Part shown: in pieces, positions 1-7,312 of the stretch
How positions within the stretch are numbered: position 1 is the stretch's first letter
Layout: the number at the start of each line of letters is the position of its first letter
Assembly (NCBI GenBank): GCA_000381625.1
Contig: KB906767.1
Coordinates: forward strand, 4,143,082-4,207,081
DNA: 64,000 nt
Direction of reading: 5' to 3'
From: Bryobacterales bacterium KBS 96
Lineage (GTDB): Bacteria; Acidobacteriota; Terriglobia; Bryobacterales; Bryobacteraceae
The notes under the pieces: model-generated
Database searches by the model: none
What the model was told of the DNA's origin: nothing
What the model saw: only the letters and a program-made list of their open reading frames with translations
Program-made: the position numbers and the translations under genes

Positions 1-67
1 AGCCAATCGCAAGAGGAAGCAGTAGCATGTGACGCGATCGATAGAGGTGCTTTCGTTACCGTACCCA

Positions 68-97
68 ACCCGGCGATCTCCAGTGGAATCGCCGGGT
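68..97 (+). terminator. Rho-independent terminator-like hairpin
   Basis: A 10-bp perfect stem (68-77 with 88-97, core CCCGGCGAT/ATCGCCGGG) encloses a 10-nt loop and is followed by TATTTTGCTT. It would end a plus-strand transcript that enters from outside the window. The rest of 1-322 shows no convincing gene: the short reading frames there have no recognisable motifs or ribosome sites, and the amidohydrolase on the minus strand ends at 323. Confidence 0.6.
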
Positions 98-322
98 ATT
101 TTGCTTCTAGGCCCTTTTTTTCGCGGCGCAACGTCAACATCGGCCGACGCGCGCCGCGTTGCATGCATGAAATACGTGGCTGCAAGCGTGGACGTGAAGC
201 GCGCAAGCTACCGTCACAATCTCCGAACCTGGATGCACACGCGGAATACTTTTTGAGATTCATCAAAGAGTCTTGCTTGGACCGCTTGATCCTTCTTCGG
301 CGAGCACTCCTTGCCGAGGGAC

Positions 323-1453
323 TCAAGAATTCGGAAGAGTGACAAGGCCGGGAAACCAACGTAAGGCGTTATCGTGAAATAGCCTGCGCAGGACAGACGG
401 AGGCAGCGCCAAGCCACGGTAGGTATGGCCCAGGTACTCGACATTCTGGTCGGTAGAAAAAAATTTCCAATCGCGAGCATATGTCTTGCGGAATTCAGCA
501 AGCGTATCTGTGGTTTTGGATCGGGGAAGAACCACCAGATCCGTAGCGTAGAGCACTCGGTCCTGGTACTTCAGCAGGAACGCCCGTACTTTGTCGCGTG
601 GCTGGAGCATGAAATATGGTACGCGAGCCGCCACATCAACGGCGAAATTCGGGTAACGATCAAACCGCCGGGCGATGTCATCGACGTTGGTCTCCATACT
701 GCCAAGATGTGCGCCAACTAAACGCAACTTCGGATTCTGTTGCAGCAGGTGATCACGCGCCGCGAGGATGGTTTCCTTTGAGGGCCAGTCGGGATGTGCA
801 TAGGCGTACTCGCCGGGGTGCTCCTTGTAGTAAGAGAAATCGGGGCTGGCGGGATTAGGCGCCTGCCAGCAGGAGTCCGGTTCGGCCAGGTGGGCTATCA
901 GCGTACGGTTGTGCGCAGCGATGTCCCGATAGATGGGCTCAAACGCGGGGTCATCGGCCATAACCCAATTCCCGGCTTTATTCTTCATCTCCATGCCCAT
1001 CACTTTGTAGATCTTTACCGCCACAGCGCCTTGCGCGAAGTCATCGTTGAGCTGGCGAATGGCGCGGGCGCTGAACCCCGGCTGTTCGAATCCATATGGA
1101 TCGAATGTGGTGGCAAAGGCGGCGCGGCCTTGAGTGCTTTGCCGGAATTTGAGGACTTCCGTGCGTTGCGGCTCCAGTCCCTTGTAGTCGGGGTCACGAT
1201 CGTCGATTACGCAGATGTTGACCGCCCGGAGGTTCAACTGCTTAACCAGCGCTGTGAGTTCCGGATCATTCTTGTAAACGTGGATGTGCGCGTCAACGGG
1301 ATCAACTTCCGAAAAGCCTTTCAGGAGCGCCCTCTCGTTGCTTGCCTCAAGCTGAAATGCTTGAGCCGTAAGCTGAACGGACGAGAGCTTCAGGCCAGCA
1401 ACGATCACCATTGTCATAAGCGCCGTCACAAGAACGAACCTGAACATCTTCAC
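323..1453 (-). CDS. Exported amidohydrolase-family metal-dependent hydrolase
   Basis: About 376 residues. The N-terminus (roughly residues 1-32) is a hydrophobic signal peptide, so the enzyme is probably exported. The body has the amidohydrolase TIM-barrel pattern: DAHIH near residues 54-58 (metal-binding His pair), IAHLAEP near 190, VGAHLG near 250, a YATD aspartate near 303 and the typical C-terminal HDNALRWF. This is the Amidohydro_2 group (decarboxylases and lactone or ester hydrolases); the substrate cannot be told. The start is GTG at 1453 or ATG at 1447, both just downstream of AGGAGG. A TATAGT hexamer lies about 20 bp further upstream. It appears to be a single-gene unit. Confidence 0.8.
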   Translation of the reverse strand: MKMFRFVLVTALMTMVIVAGLKLSSVQLTAQAFQLEASNERALLKGFSEVDPVDAHIHVYKNDPELTALVKQLNLRAVNICVIDDRDPDYKGLEPQRTEVLKFRQSTQGRAAFATTFDPYGFEQPGFSARAIRQLNDDFAQGAVAVKIYKVMGMEMKNKAGNWVMADDPAFEPIYRDIAAHNRTLIAHLAEPDSCWQAPNPASPDFSYYKEHPGEYAYAHPDWPSKETILAARDHLLQQNPKLRLVGAHLGSMETNVDDIARRFDRYPNFAVDVAARVPYFMLQPRDKVRAFLLKYQDRVLYATDLVVLPRSKTTDTLAEFRKTYARDWKFFSTDQNVEYLGHTYRGLALPPSVLRRLFHDNALRWFPGLVTLPNS

Positions 1454-1782
1454 GGGCCTCCTGATGAACCTTCACTATACGAGAGTGCCTCGAATATCTG
1501 CGATACCGCCTTGCTGCGCCTCACAAGCCGAAACCCAGCGCCGCCATTATAGGTGCAATGCCAACTTCCGGTTCCGTATCTGGCGGACACCTTCGGGATG
1601 AAGGCCCGAACACAATTCGTAAACGCTGCGCCGTCACATGCGAGTAGTCGACTGCAAGGCCATTCACATCCACAATTAGCGCGTTATACGTCCAAGTGGC
1701 TTCCGCGAAGCGTAGCCGACTTTTGGTTATCGGATCTCGGTGAGTGCCTTGGCGATCATGCACTCATCGAGATCCGCCGATT
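1454..1782. other. Gene-free stretch with a 17-bp-stem hairpin
   Basis: There is no convincing gene in this 329-bp gap. The notable structure is a long hairpin, 1731-1747 pairing with 1760-1776 (arm core GGATCTCG/CGAGATCC, one G-T pair in 17, loop 12 nt). It starts 7 bp beyond the stop codon of the SDR gene. Neither side has a proper T-run, so it may be a 3'-end stabiliser, a Rho-type stop or a relic of a mobile end rather than a standard terminator. The left part of the gap holds the upstream region of the amidohydrolase. Confidence 0.5.
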
Positions 1783-2517
1783 TCAGATGGCCGAGAAGCC
1801 GCCATCGACAGACAACTCCACCCCATTCACGAAGCTCGAATCGTCTGAAGCAAGAAACAGCGCGACGGTCGCAATTTCCTCAGGACGACCCATCTTTCCC
1901 CGTGGGATCAGGGATTCGAACATCCGCTTCGCCTCCTCGTCGAGAACTTGGTCCTGCATCGGTGTGGCGATCGGCCCCGGGCTCAGCACGTTCACTCGGA
2001 TATTCCTGCCCTTCAGTTCGTTGAGCCAAGTGCGTGCGAATGAGCGCAACGCCGCCTTGCTCGCCGAATACACTCCGTAACCAGGAAACCCTTTCACCGA
2101 AGCAACTGACCCGGTCATGAAGATCGATCCGCCATCGTTGAACAGCGGCAACGCCTTCTGGACCGTAAACAGCGTGCCGCGCGCATTCAGGCCGAAGGCC
2201 GCATCGAAGTGCTGCTCGGTAATCTCGCCTAGTTTGACGGCTTCGCCCGTGCCAGCGCTCGCGTACAAGACGTCGATCTTGCCCTTTTCCCGCTTGACTG
2301 TGTCGAACAGACGGTCGAGGTCGTCGAGATTTGCCGCGTCACCGCGCACGCCGGTCACGTTCCGGCCAATCAACTTGACGGCCTCATCGAGCTGCTCCTG
2401 CCTCCTACCCGTGATGAAAACGTAGGCGCCCTCTTCAACAAAGCGCTTGGCGCTTGCTAGCGCCATACCGCTCGATCCTCCCGTGATCACTGCAACCTTA
2501 CCCTCTAGCTTTCCCAT
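1783..2517 (-). CDS. SDR-family NAD(P)-dependent oxidoreductase
   Basis: A 244-residue short-chain dehydrogenase/reductase of the classical type. The Rossmann motif is TGGSSGMA near residues 12-19, the NAG-like element is YASAGTG near 85-91, Asn111 lies in GLNARG, catalytic Ser is near 137, and Tyr150-x3-Lys154 is in YSASK. The last glycine of the usual TGxxxGxG is alanine here, which is uncommon but tolerated in some members. ATG at 2517 is chosen over an upstream start because AAGGGAG sits 7-8 nt before it. The gene is divergent from an AraC-family regulator, which probably controls it. The substrate is unknown. Confidence 0.88.
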   Translation of the reverse strand: MGKLEGKVAVITGGSSGMALASAKRFVEEGAYVFITGRRQEQLDEAVKLIGRNVTGVRGDAANLDDLDRLFDTVKREKGKIDVLYASAGTGEAVKLGEITEQHFDAAFGLNARGTLFTVQKALPLFNDGGSIFMTGSVASVKGFPGYGVYSASKAALRSFARTWLNELKGRNIRVNVLSPGPIATPMQDQVLDEEAKRMFESLIPRGKMGRPEEIATVALFLASDDSSFVNGVELSVDGGFSAI

Positions 2518-2531
2518 AATTACTCCCTTCG

Positions 2532-2568
2532 GTAGATGTGTAGAATTCACTTACAGAAGAGTAGATGT
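2532..2568. promoter_or_regulatory. Candidate operator: direct repeat in the SDR/AraC divergent region
   Basis: The 122-bp space between two divergent genes carries the 8-bp word GTAGATGT twice on the plus strand (2532-2539 and 2561-2568), 29 bp apart, close to three helical turns. AraC-family proteins usually bind direct repeats on one face of the helix, so this is a plausible site for the neighbouring regulator. No clear -35/-10 pair was found for either gene. Confidence 0.35.
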
Positions 2569-2639
2569 CTTTGGCGGTGGACAAGAACTGCTCGGGAGTC
2601 CTAGTCTTTTGTCTATTCGTCCAAAATAAGGAGACTACG

Positions 2640-3599
2640 TTGGACCCGATCACAGATATCTTTAGAACGATGCACGTAACCGCTTTCGGTCTGCACAGGC
2701 TCGAAGCCACAGCCCCGTGGGGCGTAATACAGGAGAAGCAGACCAAAGAAAAAGTCACGCCATCCGACAAAAAGATTTCACCGACAGATTTGGCGCACTT
2801 CGCCATGCTTTCGCGTGGCAACTGCTGGCTGAGTGTGGAAGGGATTCCGGAGCCGATTCCCCTCACCGGTGGCGATTGCTTTTTGGTGGCCCGGGGGACT
2901 TCGATTGTTTTGCGCGACAGCCCGCGAACACGTCCGAGGTGGACTTTCCGCGAGATTGCGGCCACGGCCAACAGCAACGTCGCTCACTATGGAGGTGGTG
3001 GCGCAACGACGACAATCGTCTGTGGGTCCTTGAGTTTCGATCGCGCCTGCCTGAAGCCGATCACTCAGTTATTGCCGAGCTTCATTCTGATTAGGGCCGA
3101 TCAGGCACGCACGCTTGCTCTTCATCTCACAATGCAAGCGCTGGCGTCAGAAATGGCAGAGCAGGCGCCGGGATCGGACGTAGTCGCGACTCGGCTAGCC
3201 GAGGTTCTGTTTATCCAAGCGCTCCGAGCGCATATAGCGTCGGGACCGGAACGCAACAAAGGATGGCTTCGTGCGATTTTCGATCCTCAAATAGGCACTG
3301 CCCTGAGTGCCATTCACGACAGAGTGAATACACCCTGGACGGTCGAATCCCTGGCCGAAGCGGCGGGCATGTCTCGCTCCGCATTCGCAGCACGTTTCAA
3401 AGAGCTACTCGAACAAACACCATTGGAATATGTAACCGAGTGGCGGATGCAGAAGGCGATGCAGTTACTACAACAGCGTGACAAGAAGCTCATAGATGTT
3501 GCTCGGTCGGTCGGTTACGAGTCCGACGCTGCGTTCAGTAAGGCGTTCAAGCGAGTTGTCGGGGCCAACCCTGGTGAATACCTCAAACGTGGTATTTGA
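2640..3599 (+). CDS. AraC-family transcriptional regulator (cupin sensor)
   Basis: About 319 residues. The N-terminal two thirds match the cupin-like sensor of the AraC group with a histidine- and glycine-rich segment (LSRGNCWLSVEG, TGGDCFLVARG). The C-terminal 100 residues hold the two-helix DNA-binding module (SLAEAAGMSRSAFAARFK and IDVARSVGYESDAAFSKAFK, then GANPGEYL). The preferred start is TTG at 2640, because AAGGAG lies 6 nt upstream and the cupin homology begins just after it; an in-frame ATG at 2565 has no such site. It is divergent from the SDR dehydrogenase, its likely target. Confidence 0.9.
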   Translation: MDPITDIFRTMHVTAFGLHRLEATAPWGVIQEKQTKEKVTPSDKKISPTDLAHFAMLSRGNCWLSVEGIPEPIPLTGGDCFLVARGTSIVLRDSPRTRPRWTFREIAATANSNVAHYGGGGATTTIVCGSLSFDRACLKPITQLLPSFILIRADQARTLALHLTMQALASEMAEQAPGSDVVATRLAEVLFIQALRAHIASGPERNKGWLRAIFDPQIGTALSAIHDRVNTPWTVESLAEAAGMSRSAFAARFKELLEQTPLEYVTEWRMQKAMQLLQQRDKKLIDVARSVGYESDAAFSKAFKRVVGANPGEYLKRGI

Positions 3600-3698
3600 A
3601 GACCAGGGTCATGCCGGAATGGCGGAAGATTTTAGAAGCGGAGGATTCCGGCTTTCGCGGCGGGGCCTAGGTGCCATGGAAGTGTGTTCTTCCACTGA

Positions 3699-3881
3699 AA
3701 TGCTGTAGGACAAGAACTGATTCGGAAAGGGCGCCGGATCTTCTTCACCAGCTGCGAAATGTTGGTGCAGGAACTGCTGATTGCCAAGCGCGATCTCAAA
3801 CTCAGCAAGCTGATCAAGCAATATGCCCGCTACGAAGGGACCTCGGCTACATCCGGCAAAACGCGCGAAGAAATGGAAATA
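3699..3881 (+). pseudogene. Remnant of IS21-type istB (ATP-binding helper of transposase)
   Basis: Translating 3699-3836 gives a run typical of IstB: AVGQELIRKGRRIFF, then TSCEMLVQELLIAKRDLKLS and KLIKQYARYE. The following IstB block DLGYIRQN continues at 3839 in another frame, and REEMEI resumes in the first frame at 3864. Several residues expected before DLGY are missing, a stop lies just upstream (3696), and the P-loop region is unrecognisable. It is therefore a frameshifted fragment, with no istA and no obvious IS ends. The rest of the gap 3600-3933 holds nothing else I can name. Confidence 0.7.
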
Positions 3882-3933
3882 CAATACCGCCAAGGCTGTA
3901 AAGCACTCAACAGTGTACGACGCCAATTCCTTT

Positions 3934-5043
3934 TTAAACATCGACGCCAAGATCGCTCCAGTTCACTACCCGGCGTTGGAACATCGCATCATTTCCGAGG
4001 ATAGAAGTGAGCGCGGCGGTCGCGCCGATCGTTACGTCGGCCGGAGGCTGGGCGCCGGCCAGGATCGATGCATAAAAGGCGGCTATATGGGCTCCCTGCT
4101 GGTCCTCCGCTTTGGTGGACAAAACCGTGGGTTGTTCTCCTGAGAGCGGATAAGCGGTCGCCTCAGGGGCTAACAGGTCTACGGCGCCCTTTGTTCCAAA
4201 AACGTGTATGTATTGTCCAGGATTCGACAATCCCCGGGGATGAAAAACATTTTGGCTGAATGAAAGCTTCAGGCTTTTAGGGTAGTCATAGCTCAGAGTT
4301 CCGCAATCGAAGATCGTGCGCCCAGGTGGATCGTTTTTATATCGCAGAGTCGCTCCAAAGCCGGCTGCGCCGGTCGGATGACTTCCCATCACCCAGTTGC
4401 AGAGATCGAGATTGTGAACAGACTGTTCCAGAAGGTAACCGCCTGATTTAGAAACGTCGAAATACCAGTCACTGGACGACCCGTCGTGAGCGATATCCGC
4501 CGACGCATGCCTTTGCGCGTCGATCGTCATCACGTCGCCGATTACTCCCTCGTGAATTTTCCGTATGGCCGTCTGTAGACTCTTCAACGACCGCAATTGC
4601 TGGCCAGGCACAAAGATGCGATCCGAAGCCTTCGCAGCGGCGATGAGTTGGCTTACCTGATCCGCTGTCACGCCTATGGGTTTCTCACAATAAACGTGCT
4701 TACCGGCCTTGAGCGCGGCAATTGCCATTTCGCTGTGAAGATAGGGCGGCGTGGCGATAAACACGGCCTGTACATCCTTCTGCTCCAAAACCTTCTGCCA
4801 ATCAACATACGTCCGAGGATTGTCTCTCGAAGCAGTGGAAGCCGCTCTGTCCAACCGGTCGCGTTTGATATCGCAAACCGCCACGACTTTGGCGTTTGAT
4901 TGCTCCAGTATCGTTTTCAACAGATACGATCCTCGATTACCGACGCCAATCGAAGCCGTACCCACACGCGGCGCAGATTGGGCAGAAAGGGCAATCGGGT
5001 ATAAAGCTGAACTCAGTAAAAACTCTCTTCGCTTTACATCCAT
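3934..5043 (-). CDS. Tat-exported Gfo/Idh/MocA-family oxidoreductase
   Basis: A 369-residue NAD(P)-dependent sugar or inositol dehydrogenase-like protein. The N-terminus has a twin-arginine signal (KRREFLLSS, then a hydrophobic stretch ending SAQSAP). The Rossmann domain begins GTASIGVGNRG, the conserved CEKP of the family is in HVYCEKPIG, and the C-terminal alpha/beta domain includes GGYLLEQSVHNLDLCNW. A folded, cofactor-loaded periplasmic enzyme explains the Tat signal; this is common in Acidobacteriota and Planctomycetota. The substrate is unknown. It stands alone between the istB remnant and a repeat-rich gap. Confidence 0.85.
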   Translation of the reverse strand: MDVKRREFLLSSALYPIALSAQSAPRVGTASIGVGNRGSYLLKTILEQSNAKVVAVCDIKRDRLDRAASTASRDNPRTYVDWQKVLEQKDVQAVFIATPPYLHSEMAIAALKAGKHVYCEKPIGVTADQVSQLIAAAKASDRIFVPGQQLRSLKSLQTAIRKIHEGVIGDVMTIDAQRHASADIAHDGSSSDWYFDVSKSGGYLLEQSVHNLDLCNWVMGSHPTGAAGFGATLRYKNDPPGRTIFDCGTLSYDYPKSLKLSFSQNVFHPRGLSNPGQYIHVFGTKGAVDLLAPEATAYPLSGEQPTVLSTKAEDQQGAHIAAFYASILAGAQPPADVTIGATAALTSILGNDAMFQRRVVNWSDLGVDV

Positions 5044-5073
5044 AGGACGGCTAGTTTATCATCACCACTGCAT

Positions 5074-5174
5074 AATCAGGGGATCAGGTAGTCAGGGGAT
5101 TAAGGATCAGGTGGTCAAGTAATCAGGGGCACGCCCGTCGCTTGATTACTCGATTATCTGCCCCGCCCGACTAC
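5074..5174. repeat. AATCAGG-type short repeat cluster with inverted arm
   Basis: The gap holds repeated words of the kind GATCAGG, AGTCAGG and AATCAGGGG. Toward its right half a hairpin forms: AGTAATCA at 5118-5125 pairs with TGATTACT at 5143-5150, with GGGC/GCCC nested inside. The whole block is an imperfect inverted repeat between two minus-strand genes. It may act at the 3' end of the Tat oxidoreductase or the upstream side of nothing coding; no T-run follows. Confidence 0.5.
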
Positions 5175-6323
5175 TCAGATCTTCAGAAATATCTTACGGC
5201 GATAAAGCCATAAGCAGACATACCACATGACGCACAGCACCAGTATGTTCTGAGGAATCGCACCGAAACCGCCCATGAACGAGAAGTCTCCTGTAAAGAC
5301 CTTGAGGCCGCCGTTTAACCAGCCGCGGAGCACTTGAGAAAACGAGTAAATGAAGATTGAGTTCATCCCGACGACAACCATTGGGAACGCCCATCGCTTG
5401 ATCTGTCTCATTTCGATGAGCCAGTAGAAGACCATCAGCATCAGGACCACCCATCCGGCGCTGAAAAAGGTGAACGAAACGGTCCACAACCGCTTAACCA
5501 TGGGATTGAAGGGCTCAAGCGCCAATCCCAGCGCAAATCCGGCCACTGCGGCAATCGCCAGAATTTTCAGCTTTGACCATTGGGGAATGGCGCTCTGCAA
5601 CAACATGCCGGCCCAATAGCCGAACAGAATCGTAGCTGCATTGCCAATGAAATTGATGGTGGTGTAATAACCGGGATAGTTATAACCGAGTATCTTTAAA
5701 TCGATTACGGCGCCAATGTTGCCAACCTTTGAGAATGCACCCTGGGGTCCGGGAAAGAAGGCAAACAGCGCCCAATAGCCGGCCAGCATGATGAATGCGC
5801 AAACCACCTGATAGGAAAAACGGAAACGTGTGATTAGAAAGCACAGCGTGTAACCGAAACCTATCTGACACAGCACGTTAATGAACTGCAATTGAGGATG
5901 AGATCGGTCCGAGTCAAAATTAGAAAGAACGTTGCTTAGAACGATGAGCATGAATGATCGCCAGGCGACATGCTTGAAGAGTTGAGAAGACGTAGCGCCC
6001 TTCGAGATCCTGCGGGCAAACGCGAAGGGCATGGCGATGCCGACCATGAACGTGAAAGCCGGTTGGATAAGGTCCCACAGCGTAACCCCCGTCCATTCAG
6101 AATGGTCCACTTGCGTTGTAAGCCAACTCAATTGCGGGTACGACTGGAGTATCGACGTGCGAGCTTCAATCAGCCCAAATGCGTGAGACACCAACAACAG
6201 CATGATGAACCCGCGGTAAGCATCCAGGCTAACCAGCCGCCCGCCGGTGCTCTGACCCGGCGTGTGTTGTTGCGGCGCCGGAGCTTCAACCACTTTTTCA
6301 GAAACAGCAATTTCAGTAGCCAT
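5175..6323 (-). CDS. DUF5009/HGSNAT-like membrane acyltransferase
   Basis: A 382-residue membrane protein with about ten hydrophobic segments. It begins with a soluble stretch followed by RLVSLDAYRGFIMLLLVSH, the signature (D-x-x-RG near residues 34-37) of the heparan-alpha-glucosaminide N-acetyltransferase/DUF5009 family. These proteins are proposed to transfer acetyl groups from acetyl-CoA across the membrane to sugars. The match to the family is clear from that motif and the FMVG, SNVLSNFD and MNSIFIY segments; the substrate here is not known. GGGAAG lies 9 nt before the ATG at 6323. It forms a single-gene unit. Confidence 0.8.
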   Translation of the reverse strand: MATEIAVSEKVVEAPAPQQHTPGQSTGGRLVSLDAYRGFIMLLLVSHAFGLIEARTSILQSYPQLSWLTTQVDHSEWTGVTLWDLIQPAFTFMVGIAMPFAFARRISKGATSSQLFKHVAWRSFMLIVLSNVLSNFDSDRSHPQLQFINVLCQIGFGYTLCFLITRFRFSYQVVCAFIMLAGYWALFAFFPGPQGAFSKVGNIGAVIDLKILGYNYPGYYTTINFIGNAATILFGYWAGMLLQSAIPQWSKLKILAIAAVAGFALGLALEPFNPMVKRLWTVSFTFFSAGWVVLMLMVFYWLIEMRQIKRWAFPMVVVGMNSIFIYSFSQVLRGWLNGGLKVFTGDFSFMGGFGAIPQNILVLCVMWYVCLWLYRRKIFLKI

Positions 6324-6477
6324 CGTTCAACTTCCCATTTCCAAGTAGTCGATTTTGTTCGATCCGATGCCGTACATTATCAGATCAATTTTAAGGCGAG
6401 CTGGATCTCTCGAGCGGGCCACGCAGTACGGATTCGCCCGAAGGTTGAGGAATTCACATTATTGTCAGGATCGTACG

Positions 6478-7131
6478 CCACCTGATACGTTGGCAACTTT
6501 CGGACAAATTGCCCGTGGCTACCTCGCCACCGTTAAACCGGGATGGGGTGCGCACACGATTAGAACGTCCAAAGGCCTGATTGAATACGCGCTGATCGGC
6601 GGGAAGCTGGGTACGCGGCCCGTCGGGGAACTCAACGAGATCGAGTTACAGCAATTTCTAAATGCCCATGTACCGTCGGGTGCAAGTCGATCCAAGCTGT
6701 CGAACTGCTCCTTTATCTCCGGAACATTCTCGATCACGCCGTCGTGAAAAAGATTATCGCGAGCAATCCGGCCCGGAACCCAGGCTATCGGCTGAAGGCT
6801 AAATCGCGGAAGACCGTCTCTCAGCGATATCTCAACATTGAGGAGTGTTAACGCTTAGTGTTCGCGCATGCGTAGGCTTGTTCATCAGGCGAACACGAAT
6901 GGGAATGGAGCTCGAGACAACCGACTTGAATTTTCAAGTTCTACGGCGTACCTGCGGCAGCTCCTCGGTGCCAAAGCGAAAGATCCGAGAGATACGCAAG
7001 CGTACCTGCGGCACGCGGACCCGTCCGTGACCCTCCGGCATTACCAAAAATCCATTCCGAGTAGCGTCCGTGCCGCTGCTGACGCACTTGAAACCGAACT
7101 GATCGGGCCGAAGAAACACCGAACCAATTGA
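6478..7131 (+). pseudogene. Decayed tyrosine-type site-specific integrase
   Basis: Three pieces of one integrase lie in different frames. 6478-6700 encodes a SAM-like core-binding segment (TLATFGQIARGYLATVKPGW, then EIELQQFLNAHVP). About 6692-6850 continues in another frame (ELLLYLRNILDHAVVKK, then YLNIEEC and a stop). 6915-7131 encodes the C-terminal catalytic end in two frames (NFQVLRRT, then KAKDPRDTQAYLRHADPSVT and LRHYQKSIP with the likely nucleophilic Tyr). The middle of the catalytic domain is missing. The remnant ends 53 bp from the 3' end of tRNA-Thr, the usual place for an integrative element that used the tRNA as its attachment site. Confidence 0.75.
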
Positions 7132-7184
7132 ACAGGTTCTGAACAGCTTGCCGTCCGAGGAGAGAAGCTAAATTTATGAAATCA

Positions 7185-7260
7185 TGGAGCCACCCGCCGG
7201 GATCGAACCGGCGACCTGCTGATTACGAATCAGCCGCTCTACCATCTGAGCTAGGGTGGC
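7185..7260 (-). tRNA. tRNA-Thr (anticodon CGT)
   Basis: The minus strand folds as a full cloverleaf: acceptor GCCACCC/GGGTGGC, D-arm with AGCTCAGATGGTAGAGC, anticodon stem GCTGA/TCAGC with loop TTCGTAA (anticodon CGT), and a T-arm with GGTTCGATCC. The CCA end is encoded (7185-7187). Its 3' end faces the decayed integrase. Confidence 0.97.
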
Positions 7261-7312
7261 TTGCAAACCCTGATTGTACCCGATCAAGCGCTTGGGCCTA
7301 ACGATGTTACGC

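Noticed and set aside
29..256. 75-codon frame at the left edge
   Set aside because: It crosses the terminator hairpin at 68-97 and has no motif.
1521..1763. 80-codon minus-strand frame between the amidohydrolase and SDR genes
   Set aside because: It runs into the long hairpin and has no homology I can recognise.
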